Assembly: GCA_045631845.1 (NCBI GenBank)
Contig: JAZQVM010000072.1
Location: forward strand, 1-39,021
Reading direction: 5' to 3'
Origin: CAKSHC01 sp045631845
GTDB lineage: Bacteria > Bacillota > Clostridia > Oscillospirales > UMGS1783
Length of the DNA: 39,021 nt
Shown in pieces: positions 30,217-37,662 of the stretch. The position numbers and the translations under genes were made by a program. The notes under the pieces are model-generated. The model saw only the letters and a program-made list of their open reading frames with translations. It had not been told where the DNA came from and made no database searches. Position 1 is the first letter of the stretch, and each line of letters starts with the position of its first letter.

Positions 30217-30245
30217 ATTATACACCCTTTTTCGACAAAATGCAA
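30217..30245 (-). promoter_or_regulatory. Promoter of the glycine-riboswitch leader
   Basis: On the minus strand TTGCAT (30240-30245), 17-base spacer, TATAAT (30217-30222). Transcription would start near 30210. Confidence 0.85.
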
Positions 30246-30295
30246 GCCCTAAATGAATATTTTTACACTTTTTTTGTTCCACCGCCAAAAGGCAA

Positions 30296-30322
30296 GAAAA
30301 AAGAGCAGTCAAACGACTACTC
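30296..30322 (-). terminator. Terminator of the SCIFF/decarboxylase operon
   Basis: On the minus strand GAGTAGT / ACTGCTC with a T6 run; it overlaps the last codons of the decarboxylase gene. Confidence 0.8.
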
Positions 30323-31499
30323 GTATTTTCTTTATATTATAATAGGTAAAGGCTTCGATGGCCGCCTCGTCAATCTCCTCACCGCACACCAGAATCGGTA
30401 TGGCCGGCGGGCAAAAGACGCTCGGTTGCGCCAAGATCCGCCCCAGTGCCTGTGACACATCAACGGTTTCACTCTCCGAAAACATCGCTTCGCGGATGCT
30501 CATGGCACGCTTGGGCGTTGCCAATCTCGGCGGTGCCGTGAGAATCGGCGCACGGCTCGGAAGATCCAGCAGGGAAGACAGAACGCTCAGATCTTCGCCC
30601 GATTTTGGCATCAAAACCACGAAATCTTGGTCGGAAAACTCACATTCATAGCCCTGTTTGCGCAAAATTTCGGCGATCTCCAAGCCCGTATACCCCCGCG
30701 ACTTGGGCGCCAGCGTCACCTTCAGCGGCTCATTTCCCACCCGTGTAAAGGGCAGGTCGGGCACCGTCAGGGACGGGCGGAACTTCTCCAAAAAAATATT
30801 GGCCGCATCCAGCGATTGCAGGATCAGATAAGAGGGACTGGTTGAGCCAAACAAGGCCAGCGCCTCCTTAACCCCATCGCTTGTGCGAGTGTGCAGATAG
30901 GCCCCGCCCGTCAGCACCGGCAAGGTCTTGTGCGCACTGTCACAGCACAGGTCAGCCCCCAGATCCATCGGGTGCAAAGAGGGACTTAAAAAGCGCAGGT
31001 ATGCGCCGTGGGCGTTGTCCACCAGCAGTTTTATCCCCACCTCTCGACACCGCTCGGCAAGGGCTGGAATATCGGCCATCTGCCCCAAATAATCGGGCGA
31101 GGTCACATACAACGCCGCATACTCGGATGTGACAGGCGGGTCGGTCGTATCCTCCACCCAAGTAACATCCAAGTCCAGCAAAGCCGCCGCCGATAAAAAG
31201 GCGGTGTGGCAGTTGCGAAAGGCTAACACCTTGCGGTTTTGGCGGGTGGCTAAGTAAAGCATGGCACGGATGCACTGGCTTGACCCCTCGGTCGAGTAAA
31301 AGGTGGGGCAGCCGAACAGGCGGGAGGCGTTGGCCTCGCTCTCGGCAATAATTCCCTCGGCCGAGTAAAGGCTGTCCGCGCCCACCACCTCGGTGATGTC
31401 GTATTTCTCCACGCCAAGCACGCCCTCGCCCTTGTGTCCGGGCATGTGCCAACGCTTGCGGTCATACTGCCGCACAAAATCACAGATGGGGGTGTTCAT
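30309..31499 (-). CDS. Short Orn/Lys/Arg decarboxylase-family PLP enzyme
   Basis: This 396-residue fold-type I PLP enzyme starts at ATG 31499, overlapping the SCIFF maturase stop (ATGA). A longer frame upstream lies wholly within that gene and is discarded. Motifs are WHMPGHKGEG near the N-terminus, STEGSSQ for phosphate binding (about 69-75), LVDNAHGAY with Asp161, and SAHKTLPVLTGG with the PLP lysine Lys191. It lacks the N-terminal wing domain and is shorter than the approximately 480-residue YaaO/SpeA types. The C-terminal part (about 300-396) keeps the small decarboxylase domain. It could decarboxylate arginine, lysine or ornithine to a polyamine; the sequence does not decide which. Confidence 0.9.
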   Translation of the reverse strand: MNTPICDFVRQYDRKRWHMPGHKGEGVLGVEKYDITEVVGADSLYSAEGIIAESEANASRLFGCPTFYSTEGSSQCIRAMLYLATRQNRKVLAFRNCHTAFLSAAALLDLDVTWVEDTTDPPVTSEYAALYVTSPDYLGQMADIPALAERCREVGIKLLVDNAHGAYLRFLSPSLHPMDLGADLCCDSAHKTLPVLTGGAYLHTRTSDGVKEALALFGSTSPSYLILQSLDAANIFLEKFRPSLTVPDLPFTRVGNEPLKVTLAPKSRGYTGLEIAEILRKQGYECEFSDQDFVVLMPKSGEDLSVLSSLLDLPSRAPILTAPPRLATPKRAMSIREAMFSESETVDVSQALGRILAQPSVFCPPAIPILVCGEEIDEAAIEAFTYYNIKKIRVVV

Positions 31500-32839
31500 C
31501 GTCCCATCGCCCTCGCCACCGCTACCATGATGGCGCACTCCATGCGCTTGCGGAAGAGCCGACAGCCCGGCTCGTAAATGCCCTTGATGGAGCCTGTGGC
31601 ATGGTAGGCATTGGCGGCACAACCGCCCGAACAGTAGAGTTTCGCCCAGCAGTCCTTGCAGTCGGGACGGGCGTATACGTTGCAGTCCATAAATTCGTTC
31701 TGCTTGGCGGTGTTGGTCACGCCCTGCCAAATATCGCCCAGTTTGAAGGCCTCATCGCCCACAAACTGGTGGCAGGGGTACAGGTCGCCCCACGGGGTCA
31801 CCGCCATATATTCGGTGCCCGAACCGCAACCCGAAATGCGCTTGTAGATGCAAGGCCCGCCCTGCAGATCAATCATGTAATGATAGAAGGTGAAGGGATC
31901 GCCCTCATCGTCCTTTTGGAGCATGAGGGTGGCCAAGTCTTCGTATTGCTTCATGACTACCGCCAAATCTTCCTCGGTCAGCGCCGCCTCATCGCCGGGG
32001 GCGCACACCACGGGCTCCATGCTCAGTTCACGGAAGCCGAGATCGAGCATCGTCTGCACGTCTTTGAGGAAATCGGGGTTGCGATGGGTGAAGGTCCCGC
32101 GCATATAGTAGTTCTTGCCGCCCCGCGCCTGCACCAGTTCTTGGAACTTGGGCACAATGCGGTCATACGAGCCGACCCCCGCATAATCCACGCGGTATTT
32201 ATCGTGAATTTCCTTGCGTCCGTCGAGGGAGAGTACCACATTGCTCATCTCCCGATTGGCAAACTCGATCACATCACGGTCAATGAGCAGACCGTTGGTG
32301 GTGAGGGTAAAGCGGAAATTCTTGTTCTTTTCCTTCTCAATCGAACGGGCATAGGCGACAAGGTCCTTGACCACTTGAAAATTCATCAGCGGCTCACCGC
32401 CGAAGAAATCGACCTCTAAATTGCGCCGCGTCCCCGAGTTTTCAATCAGGAAATCAAGGGCACGCTTGCCCACCTCAAAGGACATGACGGCACGCTCGCC
32501 TTGGTACTTGCCCTGTGAGGCAAAGCAGTAGGCGCAGTTGAGGTTGCAGGTATGGGCAATATGTAAGCACAGGGCTTTCACCACCCCCGCCGTCTTGGCT
32601 TTCAGCATCCCCGCCTTGTCTTCAAAGGTGTCGGGCGTGAACAGTTGCCCCGCCGCCTTCATGGCCGCAATCTCGTCGTAGCACTCGCCGCCATCGGGCC
32701 AGTCAGCCAAAATGGACTCTCGGCTTTCACTCTCAAACCGCCCGATGATGTCATACGCCATCTCATCCACCGCATGCACTCCGCCCGAGCAGGTATCGAT
32801 AATAATGTTGTATCCGTTGAGTTTGTATTGATGAACCAT
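31496..32839 (-). CDS. scfB: SCIFF peptide maturase, radical SAM/SPASM enzyme
   Basis: This 447-residue enzyme begins HQYKLNGYNIIIDTCSGGVH, a peptide-recognition (RRE-like) start characteristic of the SCIFF maturases. It has the radical SAM motif Cys98-X3-Cys102-X2-Cys105 (CNLNCAYC), DFFGGEPLMNF and TTNGLLI. The C-terminal SPASM region has CGSGTEYMAVTPWGDLYPC and CKDCWAKLYCSGGCAANAY, split here, for two extra 4Fe-4S clusters. Such enzymes install thioether bonds between Cys sulphur and non-alpha carbons of acceptor residues (ranthipeptides). The precursor gene lies 244 bases upstream. Its stop overlaps the decarboxylase start. Confidence 0.95.
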   Translation of the reverse strand: MVHQYKLNGYNIIIDTCSGGVHAVDEMAYDIIGRFESESRESILADWPDGGECYDEIAAMKAAGQLFTPDTFEDKAGMLKAKTAGVVKALCLHIAHTCNLNCAYCFASQGKYQGERAVMSFEVGKRALDFLIENSGTRRNLEVDFFGGEPLMNFQVVKDLVAYARSIEKEKNKNFRFTLTTNGLLIDRDVIEFANREMSNVVLSLDGRKEIHDKYRVDYAGVGSYDRIVPKFQELVQARGGKNYYMRGTFTHRNPDFLKDVQTMLDLGFRELSMEPVVCAPGDEAALTEEDLAVVMKQYEDLATLMLQKDDEGDPFTFYHYMIDLQGGPCIYKRISGCGSGTEYMAVTPWGDLYPCHQFVGDEAFKLGDIWQGVTNTAKQNEFMDCNVYARPDCKDCWAKLYCSGGCAANAYHATGSIKGIYEPGCRLFRKRMECAIMVAVARAMGR

Positions 32840-32874
32840 TTGAATTCCTTTCAGGTAATATTGTCCTTGCTTAC

Positions 32875-33019
32875 GCTCCCCTTAGGAATAAGGGGAGCTG
32901 TCAGCGTCAGCTGACTGAGGGGATGGAAAGATGGACATAGCCCTGTCCCAATAGGGTAGTTAGCCAATTCCATCCCCTCCGCCCTTGCAGGGCACCTCCC
33001 CTTGTTCGCAAGGGGAGGT
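32875..33019. repeat. Second type of GC-rich palindromic intergenic repeat
   Basis: Ends are GCTCCCCTT/AAGGGGAGC and ACCTCCCCTT/AAGGGGAGGT. Inside are a GTCAGC/GCTGAC stem and an internal inverted pair GGGGATGGAA / TTCCATCCCC. It lies between the SCIFF precursor and maturase genes and resembles intergenic elements common in Clostridia. It differs in sequence from the repeats at 2.2, 8.2 and 24.3 kb. Confidence 0.8.
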
Positions 33020-33055
33020 ATCACATCAAGGTTCTATACTTGTATGGGTGATAAC

Positions 33056-33085
33056 AAAAATGCCGCCGATTGGCGGCATTTTTTT
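33056..33085. terminator. Terminator immediately after the SCIFF gene
   Basis: TGCCGCC, 4-base loop, GGCGGCA with A5 and T7 flanks; it overlaps the SCIFF stop and can act in both directions. On the minus strand it would limit readthrough into the maturase gene. Confidence 0.88.
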
Positions 33086-33233
33086 ACTCGTTGTCTTTCT
33101 TCTCGCAAGCCTGATTGGCAATGCCGCAGGAAGTCTTGCAGGCCGACTGGCAAGAGGTCTGGCACTCGCCGCAGCCGCCGTTCTTTGCGCTCTCGCACAG
33201 ATTGCGGGTGGCAATGGTCACAATATGCTTCAT
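33084..33233 (-). CDS. scfA: SCIFF ranthipeptide precursor
   Basis: This 49-residue peptide begins MKHIVTIATRNLCESAKNGG and continues CGECQTSCQSACKTSC, with a last Cys in NQAC. The seven cysteines are at 13, 21, 24, 28, 32, 36 and 43, and the block CGECQTSCQSACKTSC is almost invariant in SCIFF (six Cys in forty-five) peptides. The radical SAM maturase encoded downstream should turn several Cys residues into thioethers with Thr/Ser/Ala neighbours. It has an SD GGAGG and a perfect promoter. No export gene for it is seen nearby. It is too short for many gene finders. Confidence 0.96.
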   Translation of the reverse strand: MKHIVTIATRNLCESAKNGGCGECQTSCQSACKTSCGIANQACEKKDNE

Positions 33234-33265
33234 TCTGGTATCCTCCACTCAATATTCTTGTTTTT

Positions 33266-33294
33266 ATTATAGGGTATTTCCCTCAAAATGTCAA
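33266..33294 (-). promoter_or_regulatory. Consensus promoter of the SCIFF operon
   Basis: On the minus strand TTGACA (33289-33294), 17-base spacer, TATAAT (33266-33271), 33 bases before the peptide start. Confidence 0.92.
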
Positions 33295-33298
33295 GAAA

Positions 33299-33326
33299 AA
33301 AGAACCGACTCAAAAGCCGGTTCTTT
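33299..33326 (-). terminator. Terminator after asnS and the rhamnulokinase remnant
   Basis: On the minus strand AAAGAACCG / CGGTTCTTT followed by a T run, just upstream of the SCIFF promoter. Confidence 0.85.
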
Positions 33327-33358
33327 ATCGTAAATTTTTATGCAGGCCAGTCACGACA

Positions 33359-33580
33359 TTACATCGAACAGTCAATGTGTGAGCGAGCCTGCGTCAGATC
33401 GGTCAGTTCTCCCAAAGCGATCATCTGCGCCATGAGATTGCCGATGGCCGTGCCCTCGGTCGGTCCTGCCGTTACGGGAAGCCCCGTCGCCGCCTCGGTC
33501 ATAATGCAGCCATTCTCCACCCGGCCCAAAATGTGACGGCCTTCGGGTGCGCCGATATCAATCGCACAGTAATATTTCAT
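33359..33580 (-). pseudogene. Miniature rhamnulokinase remnant (N- and C-terminal ends fused)
   Basis: This 73-codon frame begins MKYYCAIDIGAPEGRHILGR, the start of FGGY-family rhamnulokinases (Ala-X-Asp-Ile-Gly-Ala-X-X-Gly-Arg). It then jumps near residue 33 to VTAGPTEGTAIGNLMAQMIA and LGELTDLTQAR, which matches the far C-terminus of the same enzymes (AGP.EATAIGN). The approximately 400 residues between are missing, and the frame is kept. It has an SD (AAGGA) and lies 11 bases after asnS. The kinase fold cannot form, so it is most likely a deletion remnant, although translation is possible. Confidence 0.85.
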
Positions 33581-33591
33581 AGGTAATATCC

Positions 33592-34965
33592 TTAAAATTC
33601 ACAATTATTCGGTGTTCTGGGATAGGGAATGACGTCACGAATGTTGTCCACGCCCGTCAAATAGATCAGCAACCGCTCAAAGCCTATGCCAAAGCCCGAA
33701 TGTTTACAACCGCCAAACTTGCGCAGGTTGAGATACCAATCCATCTCATCGGTCGAAATACCCATATCCGCCGTGCGCTTCACCAGCAGATCCAGCCGCT
33801 CCTCACGCTGAGAACCGCCCATCAACTCGCCCGCACCCGGCACCAGCAGGTCAACCGCCGCCACCGTCTTGCCGTCGTCGTTTTGGCGCATATAGAAAGC
33901 CTTGATATCCTTCGGCCAGTCATAGACAAAAACAGGGGACTTGCAGTGCACCTCGGTCAGATACTTCTCATGCTCCTTGGCCAGATCCTCGCCATGCTTG
34001 GGCTGGAACTCGAATTTCACACCCGAACCCAGCAGGGCATCGATGGCTTCTTCATGGGTCATACGTGTCGCCGTGGAGGCGAGGAAGGTGGTCAGTTTTT
34101 CAATCAGACCGCCGCCGCTGTACTTATCAAGGAAAGCCAGTTCGGCCTTGCAGGACTCCATCACATAGCCGATCACAAACTTGAGGAAATCTTCTTCCAA
34201 ATCCATCAGCCCGTCCAGTTCCATAAAGGCGATCTCCGGCTCGATCATCCAGAACTCGGACGCGTGTGTCTTGGTATTGGAATTCTCGGCACGGAAGGTA
34301 GGACCAAAGGTGTAGATCTTCTTAAAGGCCAGCGCAAAGGTTTCGCCTTCCAACTGTCCCGTCACGGCCAGCGAGGCCTGCTTGCCGAAAAAGTCACGGG
34401 TAAAGTCGGGCTCGCCCTGAACTTTCGCCATGTCCAGCGTGGTCACGGTAAAGGTGTTGCCGGCGCCCTCGCCGTCGTTAGCGGTGATCAGCGGGGTGTG
34501 CACATAAACATAGCCCCGATCGTTAAAATATTTATGAATGGCCATCGCCGCCTCGGAACGGACACGGAACACCGCCTGAAACAGGCGGGTACGGGGGCGC
34601 AGATAGGCGATCTCGCGCAAAAACTCGATCGAATGACGCTTGGGCTGCAACGGATAGTCTTCGGGACAGTCGCCCTCCAGTTCCACCGTTTCGGCTAAAA
34701 TTTCATGGTTGCCCCGATCGTTGAGCACCAGTTTGCCCGTTACGGTCACGGCCGAGCCGTTGCGCAGAGCAGCAATGCGGCCGAAATCGGGGTTGGCATC
34801 GTCGTACACAATCTGAATCGACTCCAGCTGTGTGCCGTCAAAAAAGTCAATGAACCCAAAAGTCTTCTGTTTGCGGTGGTTGCGGATCCAGCCTTGCACC
34901 GTTACCGAGGTGTTCGTAAGCGCCTCTTTGCGGGCAAACAGATCCGAAAGATCAAGAATTTGCAT
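33592..34965 (-). CDS. asnS: Asparaginyl-tRNA synthetase
   Basis: This 457-residue class IIb synthetase has an N-terminal OB-fold anticodon-binding domain (about 15-105: VQGWIRNHRKQKTFGFIDFFDG, split). The catalytic core has motif 2 FRAENSNTKTHASEFWMIEPE, split as FRAENSNTKTHASEF and WMIEPE, and motif 3 GFGIGFERLLIYLTG near the C-terminus. ENSNTKTHASEF is typical of AsnRS rather than AspRS. It attaches asparagine to tRNA-Asn. It ends YPRTPNNCEF as in other bacterial AsnS. A promoter and SD (GGAGAA) precede it. Confidence 0.97.
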   Translation of the reverse strand: MQILDLSDLFARKEALTNTSVTVQGWIRNHRKQKTFGFIDFFDGTQLESIQIVYDDANPDFGRIAALRNGSAVTVTGKLVLNDRGNHEILAETVELEGDCPEDYPLQPKRHSIEFLREIAYLRPRTRLFQAVFRVRSEAAMAIHKYFNDRGYVYVHTPLITANDGEGAGNTFTVTTLDMAKVQGEPDFTRDFFGKQASLAVTGQLEGETFALAFKKIYTFGPTFRAENSNTKTHASEFWMIEPEIAFMELDGLMDLEEDFLKFVIGYVMESCKAELAFLDKYSGGGLIEKLTTFLASTATRMTHEEAIDALLGSGVKFEFQPKHGEDLAKEHEKYLTEVHCKSPVFVYDWPKDIKAFYMRQNDDGKTVAAVDLLVPGAGELMGGSQREERLDLLVKRTADMGISTDEMDWYLNLRKFGGCKHSGFGIGFERLLIYLTGVDNIRDVIPYPRTPNNCEF

Positions 34966-34996
34966 AGCGGTTCTCCTCTATCGAGATTTTCTACAT

Positions 34997-35025
34997 ATTA
35001 TATCATAGAAAAAAAGGAAATGCAA
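34997..35025 (-). promoter_or_regulatory. Promoter of asnS
   Basis: On the minus strand TTGCAT (35020-35025), 17-base spacer, TATAAT (34997-35002). No T-box leader fits in the short 5' region. Confidence 0.8.
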
Positions 35026-35040
35026 GTTTACAATTTAGGA

Positions 35041-35069
35041 TTGCATAAATGGCTTTTTTGTGTTACAAT
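35041..35069 (+). promoter_or_regulatory. Promoter of queH and the dehydratase gene
   Basis: TTGCAT (35041-35046), 17-base spacer, TACAAT (35064-35069), 25 bases before queH. Confidence 0.78.
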
Positions 35070-35093
35070 ATCTTAAAATAGGAGAGGTATGGG

Positions 35094-35687
35094 ATGACAA
35101 AAAACTATCAGCAGCAAATGGAAAACATCTTGTCCGAACTGTCGGGTCGTCCCCGTCTGTTGTTGCACTCCTGTTGCGGTCCCTGTTCCAGTTCGGTACT
35201 GGAGCGGTTGTCCGAGCATTTTGATCTGACCGTTTATTATTATAACCCCAATATCTACCCCGATACCGAGTACCGCCGCCGCGCCGATGAACAGGCCCGT
35301 CTGTTAGAAACCTTGGGCGTGCCGATGATCGAGGCGGAATGTGTGCCGTCCGAGTTTGAGGATATCGGTATGGGTCAGGAGCCCGAAGGCGGTGCCCGAT
35401 GCAAAGCCTGCTATGCCCTGCGGTTGGAACATACGGCAAGGTATGCCGCCGCCCATGGCTTTGATTGGTTTTGTACCACCCTGTCGGTCTCCCCGCATAA
35501 AAATGCGGCATGGCTCAATGAGTTGGGACAGGCTATGGCCGAACGGTACGGTCTTGGCTGGTTGCCCTCAGATTTTAAAAAGAAGAACGGATTTTTGCGC
35601 TCCCTGCAATTGTCCGAGCAGTACGGACTGTACCGCCAGTCTTGGTGCGGTTGCCGCTATTCGTGGCAGGAAAGGAAAGAACAATGA
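35094..35687 (+). CDS. queH: Epoxyqueuosine reductase QueH
   Basis: This 197-residue protein (former DUF208) has the adjacent pair Cys27-Cys28 in LLLHSCCGPCSS, the ARCKACYALRLEHTA motif (Cys103, Cys106) and Cys185/Cys187 in RQSWCGCRYS. In the QueH family these ligate a 4Fe-4S cluster and another metal. It reduces epoxyqueuosine to queuosine in tRNA, the last step of Q modification. It replaces QueG, and no other queuosine gene is in the window. Its stop overlaps the start of the next gene (ATGA). Confidence 0.96.
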   Translation: MTKNYQQQMENILSELSGRPRLLLHSCCGPCSSSVLERLSEHFDLTVYYYNPNIYPDTEYRRRADEQARLLETLGVPMIEAECVPSEFEDIGMGQEPEGGARCKACYALRLEHTARYAAAHGFDWFCTTLSVSPHKNAAWLNELGQAMAERYGLGWLPSDFKKKNGFLRSLQLSEQYGLYRQSWCGCRYSWQERKEQ

Positions 35688-37534
35688 GAAGAAAACATTT
35701 ACAATGGTCCTACATCTTCGGTGATATTTTATTGGCCGTGGTTGCGGTGTTTATGGCCATACTCCTGCGCACCGAGGGCGATTTTTCTATGCTCACCCAG
35801 ACCAGCATCCTGCTGTATGCGGTCTGCGCCCCCATTACCTTGGTAGCGGCTTCCTTTGCGCTGGATAGTTACAGCGGCATCTGGGCCTATATGGGCTTTT
35901 CCGATGTTTTCCGTCAGCTCTCCTCGGCCTGCATTTCGGGCACGATTTTGCTGATCATGCGCCTGCTGGGCTTTGTCAATTCGGGTACGGTGCCCGTCAT
36001 CTATGCCGTCTTCGTTTTCTGCTTTACCGTCGGTATCCGTATCATTCCCCGTTTGCGCCATTGGTTCTCGGCTTCCCGCCATTCTAAAGACGGTGTGAAT
36101 AAACGTGCCGTTATCGTAGGCGCCGGCGATACCGGTGCCATGCTCATTAAGCGTCTGCTCGAATCGCACGACGAGAGCATCTACCCCGTGGCCGCCATCG
36201 ATGCCGATGAAACCAAGCACGGCATGCGCATCGCCGGTATCCCCGTCGTGGGCGGTGATGATAAGTTGGCCGATACCGTTCGCAAGTACAGTGCCGCACA
36301 GGTCGTACTGGCCATCCCCTCGGTTCACTCCGAGCGGGTCAACGAGATCTATGATATTTGCAAAACCTTACGGATTCGCCTGCGTATCTTCAAAAATGCG
36401 GTGGATTTCCAAGGCTTTATGTCGGGCGATAAGCACGCGTTGCGTGATGTATCGATTGAAGACCTGTTGTTCCGCCAGAGTGTGAAAACCGATATGGAAC
36501 CAGTCGTCAACTACCTGCGGGGTAAGACCATTATGGTCACCGGCGGTGCCGGCAGTATCGGCAGTGAGTTGTGCCGTCAGGCCTTGACTCATGGCTGTAA
36601 AAAACTCATCATTTTCGATATCCATGAAAACGGCCTGTTTGCCATCAATGAAGAATTTAAATTGCGCTTTGATCAGAACCGCTATGTGCTGGCTATGGGC
36701 TCGGTACGGGATAAGCGTCGCATTGAACAGATTATTAAACAGCACAAGCCCGATATCGTCTTCCATGCCGCCGCCCATAAGCACGTGCCCATGATGGAGA
36801 TCAACCCCATGGAAGCGGTGAAAAACAACATATTCGGCACCAAAAACATGCTCGAATGTTGCGCCGTCGGCGGCGTCAAACGCTTCATTCTGATCTCCAC
36901 CGATAAGGCGGTCAACCCCACCAATATCATGGGCGCCACCAAGCGCATGTGCGAACTGCTGGTCAAGTCCTACAACGGTTGCGGCATCGATTGCGTGGCC
37001 GTTCGTTTCGGTAACGTGCTCGGCTCCAACGGCTCGGTTATCCCCACCTTCAAGCGGCAGATCGAGGCCGGCGGCCCCGTCACCGTTACCCATAGGGATA
37101 TGACCCGCTACTTTATGACCATTCCCGAAGCCGTATCGCTGGTGATGACGGCCGGTACGCTGGCCAAGGGCGGCGAGATCTTCGTGCTCGATATGGGCCA
37201 GCCGGTCAAGATCTACGATCTGGCCAGCGACCTGATCCGCCTGTCGGGTCTCATCCCCGAAGAAGATATCAAGATCGTCATTACGGGACTTCGCCCCGGT
37301 GAGAAACTGTATGAGGAACTGGTGCAGACCACCGAAACAGTCGACGCCACCAGCCATGAAAAGATTTTCATCATGTCGGGTACCACGGTGGATGTGGAGA
37401 ACTTCCACGATCGGCTCGACGATCTGCAGAAGATGCTCCGCTACACCTCCAACAACGGCGAAAAAATCCGTGCCGAGGTGTTCGATATCATCTCCCGCTA
37501 CGGCTTCGCCAAGGACGAGGAAGTCAATCAATAA
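35684..37534 (+). CDS. Membrane-bound nucleotide-sugar 4,6-dehydratase (CapD/PglF type)
   Basis: This 616-residue protein has four N-terminal hydrophobic helices (about 10-115), a CoA-binding-like Rossmann segment (VIVGAGDTGAMLIKRL, about 144-159), and then an SDR catalytic domain (about 283-590). The latter has TGGAGSIGSE (286-295), STDKAVNPTNIMGATK with Met416 in place of Tyr and Lys420. The Met substitution is standard in membrane-bound UDP-GlcNAc 4,6-dehydratases (PglF, CapD, WbpM). It likely makes a UDP-4-keto-6-deoxy sugar for surface polysaccharide or glycan. ATG 35684 overlaps the queH stop; an earlier frame start at 35642 lacks a better SD. No other sugar genes are adjacent. Confidence 0.93.
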   Translation: MRRKHLQWSYIFGDILLAVVAVFMAILLRTEGDFSMLTQTSILLYAVCAPITLVAASFALDSYSGIWAYMGFSDVFRQLSSACISGTILLIMRLLGFVNSGTVPVIYAVFVFCFTVGIRIIPRLRHWFSASRHSKDGVNKRAVIVGAGDTGAMLIKRLLESHDESIYPVAAIDADETKHGMRIAGIPVVGGDDKLADTVRKYSAAQVVLAIPSVHSERVNEIYDICKTLRIRLRIFKNAVDFQGFMSGDKHALRDVSIEDLLFRQSVKTDMEPVVNYLRGKTIMVTGGAGSIGSELCRQALTHGCKKLIIFDIHENGLFAINEEFKLRFDQNRYVLAMGSVRDKRRIEQIIKQHKPDIVFHAAAHKHVPMMEINPMEAVKNNIFGTKNMLECCAVGGVKRFILISTDKAVNPTNIMGATKRMCELLVKSYNGCGIDCVAVRFGNVLGSNGSVIPTFKRQIEAGGPVTVTHRDMTRYFMTIPEAVSLVMTAGTLAKGGEIFVLDMGQPVKIYDLASDLIRLSGLIPEEDIKIVITGLRPGEKLYEELVQTTETVDATSHEKIFIMSGTTVDVENFHDRLDDLQKMLRYTSNNGEKIRAEVFDIISRYGFAKDEEVNQ

Positions 37535-37540
37535 AACTTC

Positions 37541-37570
37541 AAAGAGCCTTCTATATGAAGGCTCTTTTTT
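37541..37570 (+). terminator. Terminator after the dehydratase gene
   Basis: AAAGAGCCTTC, 5-base loop, GAAGGCTCTTT then T run. Confidence 0.93.
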
Positions 37571-37610
37571 TGATGGATATTGTGCATAAAAAAGGGTGAA
37601 TATGACAATG

Positions 37611-37637
37611 GTGACACCCCTTTGCACATGGTACAAT
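37611..37637 (+). promoter_or_regulatory. Weak promoter of the SGNH lipoprotein gene
   Basis: TACAAT (37632-37637) with GTGACA (37611-37616) at a short 15-base spacing. The -10 and leader match those of the SDR gene at 14.7 kb. Confidence 0.45.
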
Positions 37638-37662
37638 AAAAGAAAAAAGGAAGGTATTTGCT

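Noticed and set aside
31601..34698. Long plus-strand frames opposite the SCIFF maturase (31601-32419) and asnS (33700-34698)
   Set aside because: Both mirror well-supported genes and have shadow-type composition.
36368..37636. 422-codon open frame antisense to the nucleotide-sugar dehydratase
   Set aside because: It is a shadow of a well-supported SDR domain gene, with no SD or recognisable motif.
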